Part shown: positions 8,214 through 16,804 of the stretch, piece by piece
Position numbering within the stretch: position 1 is the stretch's first letter
Layout: the number at the start of each line of letters is the position of its first letter
Origin: Granulicella aggregans
Lineage (GTDB): Bacteria > Acidobacteriota > Terriglobia > Terriglobales > Acidobacteriaceae
Direction of reading: 5' to 3'
NCBI RefSeq assembly: GCF_025685565.1
Contig: NZ_JAGSYE010000007.1
Coordinates: 72,708 to 136,707 of the forward strand
DNA: 64,000 nt
Made by a program: the position numbers and the translations under genes
Notes under the pieces: model-generated
What the model was told of the DNA's origin: nothing
The model's input: the letters and a program-made list of their open reading frames with translations, nothing else
The model's database searches: none

Positions 8214-8504
8214 GTGCGGCGCTTGGACGCGGATACGTCGGATTTCACTGCGGCGAAGGGCCGTGTCTTGCAGTTAGCGCACCAAAACCGTCGTACACGT
8301 CGCAGACCACAATACTCTCCGACAGATGTGGAGACACGGGGAATCGCTCTGGTGGAATGCTTCATTTTAGATATCCACGGCAAGGATTTATGGGGAGTCC
8401 GATTCTCAACCGTACCAGAGTCATCCGCGAATGCCCGCGACGTAAAAGTAGAATCTGTGGCGTTCTTCGAGGATCTATGGAGCCTGGAGGATCGCCGCGA
8501 CTAA
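8214..8504 (+). CDS. Weak hypothetical ORF
   Basis: A 96-residue frame starting with GTG. The second half (VETRGIALVECFILDIHGKD, then an acidic end FFEDLWSLEDRRD) looks protein-like, but a longer frame from 8207 overlaps it in another phase and there is no good ribosome site. It may be a fragment of an older gene. Function unknown. Confidence 0.25.
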   Translation: MRRLDADTSDFTAAKGRVLQLAHQNRRTRRRPQYSPTDVETRGIALVECFILDIHGKDLWGVRFSTVPESSANARDVKVESVAFFEDLWSLEDRRD

Positions 8505-8690
8505 CGGTACAGCAGGTTGATCGCGGCCAGTTGGGCCACGACCGACCGCAGCCACTCCAAACCTCGCGCGGTTTGAATCGCCAGCTTAATCTGATAGCTT
8601 TCTGTCAGGGCCACCCGGGAAGCCAATTCACGGATCTTCGCCGAGGCTTGGAAGATGAACTTTCGAGAGAGCGGGGTTTGAGGTCTGGTT

Positions 8691-8876
8691 TTAGGAAGCG
8701 AACCTACTCTCTTCGGGTCGCTCCAGGAACTGCATATAAACCTTCCGTCGAGGCTCGCACCGTTCGCAGTAGCGTTCGCCGCGTTTGGCGGGAGGGGACT
8801 CTAGCGGCACTTTGCAGAAGCAACATATGCGTCCCGACTCTCGCATCCGGGCTTTCGATGTTCGCTCCTCGCCCAT
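8691..8876 (-). CDS. Small zinc-ribbon-like protein
   Basis: A 61-residue protein starting at MGEERTSKA. It contains CCFCKVPLES and, 15 residues on, YCERCEPRR: two CxxC knuckles, as in small zinc-ribbon proteins. The rest is basic. Downstream on the same strand (about 8640-8503) another frame without an ATG reads like the helical end of a second protein (ESYQIKLAIQTARGLEWL), possibly a truncated neighbour. Function unknown. Confidence 0.5.
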   Translation of the reverse strand: MGEERTSKARMRESGRICCFCKVPLESPPAKRGERYCERCEPRRKVYMQFLERPEESRFAS

Positions 8877-8963
8877 GCCTGATAGTAGGCAAATAGATGG
8901 CGAAAGTCGTCCATAGATTTCAAACGACTGCAACATTCCTAAGTTGTCACGCGTCAATCTCGA

Positions 8964-10328
8964 ATGCACTCAAATATGCCCTTGCTGATATTGCTCTCGT
9001 TCAGTCTTGCCGCTATTACCAGTTGCTCCTCCAAATCGAATACTCTGACGGGGAACACTTCGGTGAGCGCCAATCTCTGGGTGGTCGCTTGGGGTGCCTC
9101 CCCCGAAAACGCTGCCGCCACGGCGGCAAATCCTGGCGGGGCCGAGCAGACGTTTCGCTCCTTCTTTTATCCAACCGTTTCGGGAACGAAAGAGCGCATC
9201 CGCTTCTCAAATTATTTCGGTACTGCGCCCGTCACTATCGGCGCAGCCCGTCTAGCCATTGCCACAACTCCTCCCGCAATCGACACCGCGAACGATGTCC
9301 CTCTCTCATTTAGTGGGAATGATTCCGTTACTATCAATCCCGGCACCGAGGTGGCCTCAGACCCGGTGAGCCTTACCTATCAGTTTGGACAGAAGATGGC
9401 CGTTACTACATATGTGAAGGGTACCTTCGCGCCGTTGAATCAACATGACTCTCAGGTGATTACAAACTACGGCTCCCCCGTCAACACAGGGAATGCGACT
9501 ACGGACGGCGCAGGTCTCTCTCTCATTGACGCGAACACAGAGTGGTTTCTCCTCAGCGGAATGGACGTATATGGTGAGTATCAGGGAACAGTCGCTATCT
9601 TTGGAAGCTCCACGATCGACGGCCACAATTCTGACTTCGGCGATGCCAACGCCTATCCTGTAACAAATGTCGCCATTCCGGGCCAGGACGATGACCGAAT
9701 CTCCGACTTTCTCGCACGAACGTTGAATGCGAGCGGATTCCATCTCGGCGTTCTCAATGCTGGCATCCTCGGTGAGGTCGCCGGGCCGACCAGCAGCTCG
9801 GCTTCGGGTTCACCCGGGGTTGATCGCATCGGGCGGGATGTCCTACACCAGCCGGGTATAAAGACGGTTGTCATAGATCTGGGCCAAGTAGACCTCCGGC
9901 TGGACGCCTGCGGCGAGGCCACAGAAGTCGAAGCCTCGCTTCAGAACATGGTTGCACAAGCCAACGCCGTCGGGGTCCGCGTTATCCTCGGTACTATCGC
10001 ACCCGCCTCTTACTGTATCGCATCCAGTAGTCCAAACTATGGGCCTAACCCTGTCAATGACGGCGGACCTTTCGCTGGCGACATCAACCCCGGGCCGAGA
10101 AATCCAGAGAACGTGCAGCGTCAACTCGTGAACACCTGGATTAAGACGACCGGGCTCACTCTGCCCGGAGTTGTCGGCATCGCAGACTTTGAAGCTGCTC
10201 TTGCTAGTCCTGATCATCCCGACTTCCTTATTCCAAATCTCAATTCCGGGGACAATTTTCATCCAAATGGGGTTGGCTATCAGGTCAAATCGCAGGCAAT
10301 CCCTATCAACTCCGTTCTGCCCAACTAA
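8964..10328 (+). CDS. Secreted SGNH/GDSL-family esterase lipoprotein
   Basis: A 454-residue hydrolase of the SGNH superfamily. The N-terminus is a lipoprotein signal (hydrophobic stretch then AITSC, cysteine 21), so it is probably anchored in the periplasm or outer membrane. An N-terminal beta-rich domain (about 30-205) precedes the catalytic domain. Seen there: FGSSTIDG with the nucleophile region at 213-220 (block I), a glycine-containing NAGI block II, GQVDL in place of the usual GxND of block III, and DNFHPNG with D430 and H433 (block V). Such enzymes remove acyl groups or cleave esters on polysaccharides or lipids; the substrate is unknown. Altered block III means the oxyanion asparagine may be missing. 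Intact gene inside a decayed region. Confidence 0.85.
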   Translation: MHSNMPLLILLSFSLAAITSCSSKSNTLTGNTSVSANLWVVAWGASPENAAATAANPGGAEQTFRSFFYPTVSGTKERIRFSNYFGTAPVTIGAARLAIATTPPAIDTANDVPLSFSGNDSVTINPGTEVASDPVSLTYQFGQKMAVTTYVKGTFAPLNQHDSQVITNYGSPVNTGNATTDGAGLSLIDANTEWFLLSGMDVYGEYQGTVAIFGSSTIDGHNSDFGDANAYPVTNVAIPGQDDDRISDFLARTLNASGFHLGVLNAGILGEVAGPTSSSASGSPGVDRIGRDVLHQPGIKTVVIDLGQVDLRLDACGEATEVEASLQNMVAQANAVGVRVILGTIAPASYCIASSSPNYGPNPVNDGGPFAGDINPGPRNPENVQRQLVNTWIKTTGLTLPGVVGIADFEAALASPDHPDFLIPNLNSGDNFHPNGVGYQVKSQAIPINSVLPN

Positions 10329-10534
10329 ATGCCCAGCCTGAACAGGTCCAACTCGGGCTCGTGTGATCTCTCAGTGGTGAAGGCGATCCGCTATGCGCTC
10401 GCCCGATTACGATGGCAGCTGAAGTGGTGTTGCGCTCAACCCCACATAAATCTTGGGCAAACACCACATTTGGGAATGCCTGACTTCCTTTGTACCAGTG
10501 GAGTCGATGAAGACTTGGAACAAAGGAGCATTGT

Positions 10535-10651
10535 ATGGCACGTGGGAAGAAGCATAGTCCGGAGCAGGTGGTGAACCTACTTCGTCAGATCGAAGTGTAT
10601 ATGGCGAACGGGAATCCGATTGTGACCAGGAAGCATTCCTCGATCACTTAG
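10535..10651 (+). pseudogene. IS3-family OrfA fragment
   Basis: 38 codons starting MARGKKHSPEQVVNLLRQIE, matching the N-terminus of the HTH protein OrfA of one IS3 branch. The frame leaves the family after GNP and hits a stop at 10649-10651. No OrfB is found downstream, so only the first third of OrfA remains. A GGAG ribosome site is still present before the ATG. Confidence 0.75.
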
Positions 10652-11007
10652 AACGCATACGTCGTAGAGTGTTGCCTTCGTTACTGGCGAGGATGTTGCG
10701 AACTGTCGATTCGGTCTGTCCATCATCGTCGCCTTTCCGATGTCTTTCAGAGAGGGAGAGGTGCACGGGTAGGGAACTGGACCTGCCGCCCGCCGCGGGC
10801 GGCCGACGGAGGCTGAGGGGCTGCAACGCAACCCCCTCGTGGCTAGAGGGCCTAGCCGGTGACTGGCACGTCGGGGTAAGAGTTCGATTGAGACTTGCTG
10901 CAAAGTGTGGTCGGGCAAGTCGAAGGAATTGCCTTCCTCAGAAACTCGCGGTGAGCAGAGTCAAGTATGAGGCTTGCTTGATGGAGGTCATAAAGTGAGA
11001 AGCGAGT
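10652..11007. other. Gap without a convincing gene
   Basis: About 355 bases between the IS3 scrap and the IS5 element. Overlapping frames on both strands have no domain. A GC-rich inverted repeat (CCGCCCGCCGCGGGCGG, near 10788-10804) stands out and may form a hairpin. Otherwise nothing seen. Confidence 0.5.
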
Positions 11008-11011
11008 CTAG

Positions 11012-11869
11012 AAGCGGTCTCATAAACGTCTGAGCAGCATATGGACGCAAGCGAGTTGGACGAAGCCGAGGAAGTTTTCGATGTGGAACTCCCAACGCGT
11101 GACGAGCCTGCGGAAGTTGTGCATCCAGGCGAAGAGGCGTTCTACCTTCCAGCGTTTCTTGTAACGCCGAAGCTTGCGCCGATCCTGCGTTTTGCCTCGG
11201 TTGCGGCGGTTCGGGGCGATCATCTCGATGCCGTATTCGTCTTTGAGTTTCTGGTCGAGCTTGTCGGAGTCGTATGCCTTGTCGCCGATCAATCGCGCGG
11301 GCAGGTCGTCGAGAAAGCTTCCGGCAAGAACTTCCTCAACAAGCTTGCACTCGGCAGGCGAAGCGCTCGCGACAGATACGGCGAGAGGAAGACTGTTGCC
11401 AGCGGCGACAGCGACGATCTTCGTGCCCTTGCCCCGGCGCGTGGGGCCGACCGCGAAGCCCCCTTTTTCGCGCTCGCGAAGGTGGCATCGACGAACGCTT
11501 CCTCCAGGTTGAGCTTTCCTTGTTCGTAGAGCAGCCTCGCCAGCAGACGCAGCGCCTCTTCGAGATTGCCGGTGCGAATCCACTGCTGAAAGCGGCGATG
11601 ACAGGTCTGGAACGGAGGATATTCTCGGGTAGCTCGCGCCACTGTGCCCCGGTAGCGAGCACCCAAAGAACGCCATTTAACACGGCACGGGTCTCGTGCC
11701 ACGGACGTCCGCGGTTATCCTCGCGACGAGCCGGACGAAGCACCGGCTCAACCAACACCCACTGTTCTTCGGTCAACTCCCAACGTCCAGTCATGGCCGA
11801 ACACGGAACCGCTCAGAGCATTTCCAGAATGTAACAGATCACAGCCCTTGGGTATTTATGAGACTGGTT
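11012..11869 (-). mobile_element. IS5-family (IS427-like) insertion sequence
   Basis: Ends are defined by inverted repeats AAGCGGTCTCATAAA (11012-11026) and TTTATGAGACTGGTT (11855-11869), 13 of 15 matching. CTAG directly flanks both sides (11008-11011 and 11870-11873), the target duplication type of the IS427 group. Length 858 bp is normal. It carries a transposase spread over three frames. The clean flanks point to a fairly recent insertion. Confidence 0.85.
11020..11794 (-). pseudogene. IS5-family transposase, frameshifted
   Basis: Read from MTGRWELTEEQWVLVEPVLR at 11794, the frame is correct to AQWRELPE near 11640. The expected YPPFQTCHRRFQQW then appears one frame away, which needs one extra base, so a base has been lost there. 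A second change follows at AKKG (about 11460): the sequence GCGAAAAAGGGGGC allows a -1 slip, after which FAVGPTRRGKGTK, the second catalytic part LIGDKAYDSD and the YKKRWKVERLFAWMHN (E region) are in frame to the stop at 11020. The second shift lies where this group often uses programmed frameshifting; the first does not, so the gene is probably broken. Confidence 0.85.
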
Positions 11870-11990
11870 CTAGCATCCACCCTTGATGCCTCCATTGCGG
11901 TCGTGCTTGGGGTTGTATCGTGAATGCCGTTCGCATTAGGCCTTCACCCGTTCCACAATCCATATGTGAGGCCAACGGCGAGCATAGTCG

Positions 11991-12236
11991 TTGGGCGGCG
12001 AATGTGGTCACGATGTGACGGTCGGTGCCGAAGACGTCCTCGTGCTGGCTGCTGGGACCGGGCAATATCTTGCGAGCGGAGATCGGGGCTTGCTCGTTGT
12101 GAGCACCTATCCTGTGGGGCAACAGTGGGAGATCCGCCGGTACTCGAAACCTAACCCCGACAGATACCTTCCGCCAGTTACGACAGACTCTACCGAACCC
12201 TCTTTTTGGTCGCGGGTGCTTGTCTGCGAATGCTAG
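11991..12236 (+). CDS. Weak hypothetical ORF
   Basis: An 81-residue frame with a protein-like middle (VLVLAAGTGQYLASGDRGLL) that resembles a beta-strand domain, but there is a competing 144-residue frame on the opposite strand and no clear ribosome site. I cannot decide between them. The stretch 11874-12245 is otherwise empty. Confidence 0.25.
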   Translation: MGGECGHDVTVGAEDVLVLAAGTGQYLASGDRGLLVVSTYPVGQQWEIRRYSKPNPDRYLPPVTTDSTEPSFWSRVLVCEC

Positions 12237-12245
12237 GGTCTCCGA

Positions 12246-12482
12246 ATGACAAGGGCTCATGCAATCTTTCTTGCAACGCAACGAACGCAACTTGTTGCCT
12301 TACTCGCATCCGAAGGCGGCGCGGATACTTCATCCGACAGTGGAGGCAGGTATTCGCATCTTGCCGAGCTCTATGATGAACTCTCAATGGTCGAAAGCGC
12401 CTTGGACGAGATTCCCTCGGAACAACTCAGGTCGCTACTGTCCGGGCTCGCAGTTTCGGATGAAACCGGCCAAATTGCATAG
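12246..12482 (+). CDS. Small acidic hypothetical protein
   Basis: A 78-residue protein. Its second half (SHLAELYDELSMVESALDEI then PSEQLRSLLSGL) has the heptad pattern and acidic bias of a real helical protein. No family recognised, no obvious ribosome site. The surroundings look decayed. Confidence 0.4.
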   Translation: MTRAHAIFLATQRTQLVALLASEGGADTSSDSGGRYSHLAELYDELSMVESALDEIPSEQLRSLLSGLAVSDETGQIA

Positions 12483-13560
12483 CCGTGCATTCCGCCTCTT
12501 GACCGTTCCTAGTCATGCGCCTAGCCGTTTTGCTGCCTCGTCTCGAAAGTCCAGTTCAAGCGGTGGGCATCCAGGCTCCGTAGCGCCTCCCAATAGGAAA
12601 CATAGTCCCGGGTCGCGGCGTCCGGCGCAGGTCGTCTTGGACCTTACCCCGGACCAATACCACCGGTTGAAGGTGGCAACAAAAGGTGGCCACCCCGAAG
12701 AGTGGCCAATTGAAGAGTAGGCAGCTATCAATTTGTCGAATATGAAGGTCTGCGCCTCTTTCAACTCTCTATCGGCACTCCGTCGGTAGCCGACATGGCC
12801 CATAGGGTCGGACCGCCTACATAAGAAACTAAGGTCATGACTGCTTAGGAACGGTGTCACAGTGTCAATCCAGTGCGGGCCAGTCAGGGTGGATCGCATT
12901 GTGTATTGCGGAGTCCCGACGTGACTCTCACACGTTAACCCCTCGATGACTCGTTTAGAGACGCCGACAGGAATGCGGATGCTGCGATAGCGCCGCCGCC
13001 GGCTGGGCCGACTGAATCGCGGCGGTTCCATGAGTTCCGTGAAGCGCACCCTAAAGTGTTGGACTTTCTTGTCCGAGGGATCCAGATGCGTATGGGCAGC
13101 GTGTTCGACGCATTCTCCAACCGCAGCCGTTGGGAGCACGCCCGGGTGGAAGCTCGAAATCGAGCGCGGCCCACGAGACGTTCTGATGACCGATCACGCG
13201 GGCATTCATTCCGGGCGCGCCATCTTGACTCTGCACGCAGAATTCAATGGCCGGGCAGAGCTACCGCGGTGTCTCGCGGGCAAAATCCTCGGTACTAGTA
13301 TCGAACCGGCCCAGACAAGCGGGCCAAGCATATGCGCTGTGTCTTCGATGGGCTGATGGAACCCCAATTGAAAAGGGACGGCGTCCGCAGATTCCGCATG
13401 TGGCGACCTGGCCCGCAAAAGCGGCGGGTGACCGTCAACCGTTGAGGCGGTGAATTAGTAAACAAAGACCCTAAGTTGAAGTATGGACCTTACACCGAGC
13501 CCTCCTTTCTTGACAAGGGAGAGGAAAGCGTCGATTGGGTGACGACAACAGAAAGCATTA
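12483..13560. other. Long stretch with no convincing gene
   Basis: About 1.1 kb where open frames on both strands overlap heavily and none shows a domain. A short + strand tail ending at 12720 (VVLDLTPDQYHRL) reads like the C-terminus of a lost gene. The rest looks like decayed DNA. A minus-strand frame 12513-13139 is open but its composition is unlike its neighbours. Confidence 0.5.
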
Positions 13561-13821
13561 CTAGACAGTCGTCGTCGCCTCCGTTGGCTCTAGAGTGAGA
13601 TTAGGGACAATCCAGCCCCCGAATTTTTGCAACTCAATCGTGTATTCACCGAAAGCCATTATGTAGGTACCATCTGGTAAATCGGTTGGTTCGTCGTGAA
13701 CCATAGGTTTGATGTAGGCCGATCCATCCGGATTTTTACACAAACTTAGCGAGCACCCAACATTCCTACCCATGCCCACTAAGCGTGCCGCGCGTGTCAC
13801 GATTTCTTGATCCGGTGCCAT
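13561..13821 (-). CDS. Hypothetical protein
   Basis: An 86-residue protein starting MAPDQEIVTRAARLVG, with a GGGGGA ribosome site upstream. The sequence DLPDGTYIMAFGEYTIEL followed by GGWIVPNLTLE looks like a small beta domain. No family recognised. The next 358 bases upstream (13822-14179) hold no supported gene. Confidence 0.5.
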   Translation of the reverse strand: MAPDQEIVTRAARLVGMGRNVGCSLSLCKNPDGSAYIKPMVHDEPTDLPDGTYIMAFGEYTIELQKFGGWIVPNLTLEPTEATTTV

Positions 13822-14179
13822 CATTTCCCCCGAGTCGATTGTTTCACATGATCCCAACGTCTACGGGCTTTGAGGGAGCGCCCCCCTTGGGTCATTTTCC
13901 CAGGGCGGCAGGTCGGCGGCTTCGAAGCGGTCGGCAAGTTGGATTCAGCATCCTGAATAAACTTCGCCGGTGGCCGACTTTCCGCTTTACAAGTTTGGGT
14001 TTCGTTCGTACTATCTCCCATATTGAAAAGGCGGGTCGGATAGACGACATTATCTGAGCGACCATCACATAGCTTTTGCGGCTTCGTCCCTTGGACATTG
14101 CCGATCGTTTTCACTTGTTTGTCTGCCACCAAACGGCCCTTATCTCCTATCCCTTTGTGACGAACCAGATGGAGGAGAG

Positions 14180-14608
14180 ATGAGTGTCGCTATTCCCGCT
14201 ATCGCTAGAACCTTCCACAAACAGCCTTCCCATTCAGCTCAAATGCTTTCAAGTGCATCGCACACATGTACGGAGTGTATAGAGCTTGCGGAACCGCGGG
14301 AGATCGCATCCCAGCCGATCTCCAATAGAGACCTGGTCCGTCTCGACTGGTATCAAGAGCAATGTGAGCAAGCCCAGTCGGACCTCATAGCCCATCGAGA
14401 GCGCTGCTTGTTATGCAAACCCCAACCTCTTTCATTGACCATCAGGGCGCACTTCAGTCTTGTTAGCCAAAATATCCTCAGCTACTTTCGAACCGCTAAA
14501 TTCTATTCACAAATGGAGATATACCAATGGAAAAGCCCGCCTGCCCGAAATGTGGTTCAAGCCGCACAGGTCGCACGGAACGTAAAGGGTATATCGAGCA
14601 AGTCGTGA
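14180..14608 (+). CDS. Cysteine-containing hypothetical protein
   Basis: A 142-residue frame with a very strong GGAGGAG site before its ATG. It has CTEC near residue 30 and CLLC near 78, which could bind a metal, and a stretch rich in Q and E between them. The last 28 codons overlap the next gene in another frame, so the true protein may have ended earlier and the C-terminus may be a run-on after a frameshift. Function unknown. Confidence 0.45.
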   Translation: MSVAIPAIARTFHKQPSHSAQMLSSASHTCTECIELAEPREIASQPISNRDLVRLDWYQEQCEQAQSDLIAHRERCLLCKPQPLSLTIRAHFSLVSQNILSYFRTAKFYSQMEIYQWKSPPARNVVQAAQVARNVKGISSKS

Positions 14609-14721
14609 TGCCGATGCTAGGCTTCTTTCCTTGGGAGTGCCACGCCTGCTGGAAGGGATTCCTCGCTCCGGATCGAGGCGATAGACCTCGCAACGTTCGG
14701 AGCGATAGAGAACGAGCGTGA
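14527..14721 (+). CDS. Small zinc-ribbon protein
   Basis: A 64-residue protein with CPKCGS at 6-11 and a second pair, CHACW, at 38-42, a classic small zinc ribbon. The ATG follows a GGAGA site at proper distance. Similar short proteins are frequent in acidobacterial genomes. Function unknown; nucleic-acid or protein binding is likely for the fold. Confidence 0.6.
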   Translation: MEKPACPKCGSSRTGRTERKGYIEQVVMPMLGFFPWECHACWKGFLAPDRGDRPRNVRSDRERA

Positions 14722-14764
14722 CTACTGCACACTAACCTTCGCGAACATGCTGGCGGGGTAGACT

Positions 14765-15592
14765 ATGGCGATTCTTGCAGTGCAGGCAATCCGCAAAATG
14801 AGGGGAGGCTCTCAAGCTCATCTCATGCTCGGCGCAGATGGAAACCCGTGGGTTGTTAAGTTTCAGAACAATCCGCAAAATCTTCGCGTCCTCGCCAACG
14901 AGTTCATCGTATCGAGTCTGGCATCGGTGGCAGGTCTAACCGTACCTGAGTTTGGCGTGATTGAATTAGACCCATGGCTCGCCTCTCATTCAACAAACCT
15001 TGAGATGGACTTCGGCAGAGGCCGCCTTGAACGATGTCGCCCTGGACTACATTTCGGATCGCGATTTATTTCGAAAGCGATCGACGTTCTCACACCGGAT
15101 CGACTGCGAGAGGTTAATAACCTCGCCGAGTTCTCTGGCATCCTGGCCCTCGACAAGTGGACCAATAACTGCGACTGGCGACAGGTGGTCTTCTCAAAAA
15201 AAAGTACGAGGTCGAAATACGATGTCGCCTTCATTGATCACGGCTACTGCTTTGGCGAAGCGGAATGGAAGTTTGAGGATGCTCCGTTGCGCGGGATCTA
15301 CAGACTCAACGCAGTCTACGGTCCAGTGACGGGCTGGTCCAGCTTTTCCCCTTGGCTTGAACGCTTTGAGGAAATGTCTCCCGAAACGATCTGGAAGATC
15401 GTAGAGGCAGTGCCCCCGGAGTGGTTCGGAGCAGACAAGGATGCAGCGGACACGCTTGTTGATCGCCTGATTCGCCGCCGCTCTCGAATCAGGGAACTCA
15501 TCCTAGCATTCAGAAACTCGGATCGCACTCCCTTCCCGAACTGGACAGCCACACAAAGCTCGCCGCGCCGCTACGCCAAAAAACATTCATGA
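14765..15592 (+). CDS. HipA-like kinase domain protein
   Basis: A 275-residue protein resembling the short HipA-like kinase family. Seen: a glycine-containing ATP loop (MRGGSQAHLML, about 13-23), a lysine strand WVVKFQNN (28-35), a catalytic segment LALDKWTNNCDWRQ with D and N in the kinase-like order, and a metal-binding AFIDHGYCFG motif standing in for DFG. It lacks the N-terminal subdomain of classical HipA toxins and has no HipB-like antitoxin. The next gene encodes DUF3037; the pair is often found together, so they probably act in one system. Kinase activity is inferred; the target is unknown. Confidence 0.8.
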   Translation: MAILAVQAIRKMRGGSQAHLMLGADGNPWVVKFQNNPQNLRVLANEFIVSSLASVAGLTVPEFGVIELDPWLASHSTNLEMDFGRGRLERCRPGLHFGSRFISKAIDVLTPDRLREVNNLAEFSGILALDKWTNNCDWRQVVFSKKSTRSKYDVAFIDHGYCFGEAEWKFEDAPLRGIYRLNAVYGPVTGWSSFSPWLERFEEMSPETIWKIVEAVPPEWFGADKDAADTLVDRLIRRRSRIRELILAFRNSDRTPFPNWTATQSSPRRYAKKHS

Positions 15593-15712
15593 ATCTGATA
15601 TCGGGAGTGAGTGGGTTGGCAGTACAATCTCGGTAATAATCTGGCTGTGACGGCTGAAGCTGGTCGTGTTGTTCGGCCATAATAGCTTCACTGCCTTTCC
15701 AGGAGCCGCTCC

Positions 15713-16168
15713 TTGAGCGACCGTGTCCCGTGCGAGTTCTTTCTCATTCGCTACGTCCCAAACGTAGTAAGGGGAGAGTTTGTGAACATCGGTGTCATCC
15801 TGCGGCAGGTCCGGGAGGATGGGACTAAAGCAGACGATGTAATCGTCCGCTTTACTCGCGATTGGGCCCGTGTCCGATGTCTCGATCCTGACGCGGATAT
15901 CGAACTCCTTGAATCACTTGAAGCTGAGTTTGCAAACCGCTTAGTGGAGGATCTCGCGGCTTTCCCGGCGGTTACAGATGACCTAAACGACTTTCTCGCG
16001 GACGTGGAGGAGCGATTCCTGGAGCAGTACGCGGTTACGAGGGTTCTTGCCGAGTTCAGCAATACTCTCTCAAACTCAATCCAGATGACCGAACCGCACG
16101 CCTCCCTCGCACGATCAATGCCAGAAGAGGTCGAAAAACTGATGCAGATGTACGTAGAATCGGCGTGA
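15713..16168 (+). CDS. DUF3037 domain protein
   Basis: A 151-residue protein of the DUF3037 family, recognised by the start CEFFLIRYVPNVVRGEFVNI and the following acidic, helical region. TTG at 15713 is the start, with AGGAG upstream. It lies 120 bases after the HipA-like kinase gene. The family has no proven role; the recurrent coupling with HipA-like kinases suggests it regulates or is a substrate of that kinase, but this is inference. Confidence 0.8.
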   Translation: MSDRVPCEFFLIRYVPNVVRGEFVNIGVILRQVREDGTKADDVIVRFTRDWARVRCLDPDADIELLESLEAEFANRLVEDLAAFPAVTDDLNDFLADVEERFLEQYAVTRVLAEFSNTLSNSIQMTEPHASLARSMPEEVEKLMQMYVESA

Positions 16169-16514
16169 AAATCGGCTTTCAGAGTGGCGGACGAGCCCTT
16201 TACTTGGGCCGTTCACGTTCAAATAGCGTCGCAATATCATTGGCGAGATCCTCAGTTCCGTAAGCGCCAAACATGATTTGCTGCTGCTTCAACAAACCGT
16301 CAAGTTAAAGTCGCCCCATTTCCAGAAGAGTGCTCTTCTCATGATGTGACAAAATACCAGTTTGATATGCTTCGAGCGCCAGCGCGATCAGGGCTACCCG
16401 CCTTGGATCTGGCATTTGCATCAGATTGTCCGGCAATTCAACTGACCTGCTCCCTGTAATTTCTTCCAATTGAAGTTGGAGCTCTCTCGTAAATTATTTG
16501 AGAGGACGGAAGCG

Positions 16515-16796
16515 ATGAAGAAGAGCCGGTATACGGAAGAGCAGATTATCGGGATTTTGAAGCAGGGCGAGGCTGGGGTGAAGACAGCGGATCTGTGTCG
16601 TGAGCACGGGATCAGCGCGGCGACGTTCTATGGCTGGAAGCAGAAGTATGGTGGGATGGAAGTCGCCGAGGCGCAGCGGTTGAAGGCGCTGGAGGACGAG
16701 AACCGCCGCCTGAAAATGCTGGTGGCGGAGCTGAGTCTACATGGCGAAGCTCTGAAGGGTGTGATCCGAAAAAACGGCTGGAGCTTGCCGGTCTAA
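16515..16796 (+). CDS. IS3-family transposase OrfA
   Basis: A 93-residue helix-turn-helix protein that binds the element ends. MKKSRYTEEQIIGILKQGEA and the HTH (TADLCREHGISAATFYGWKQ) are followed by a leucine zipper (LKALEDENRRLKMLVAEL). ATG at 16515 chosen at the family start, with GGACGGAAG upstream. The end passes over a slippery heptamer, so a share of ribosomes should shift into the OrfB frame to make the OrfAB transposase. Confidence 0.9.
   Translation: MKKSRYTEEQIIGILKQGEAGVKTADLCREHGISAATFYGWKQKYGGMEVAEAQRLKALEDENRRLKMLVAELSLHGEALKGVIRKNGWSLPV
16769..16775 (+). promoter_or_regulatory. Programmed -1 frameshift site
   Basis: AAAAAAC in the phase A-AAA-AAC relative to OrfA, the canonical -1 slippery heptamer of IS3 elements. 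After the slip the frame continues KKRLELAGLRADVAFAQAEH into OrfB. Confidence 0.8.
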
Positions 16797-16804
16797 GAGC
16801 TGAT

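Noticed and set aside
8207..8896. 229-codon plus-strand frame
   Set aside because: Arginine- and glycine-rich run-on, overlapped by a better small zinc-ribbon gene on the other strand.
12513..13139. 208-codon minus-strand frame
   Set aside because: No domain, no ribosome site, competing frames on the plus strand and a composition unlike neighbouring genes.
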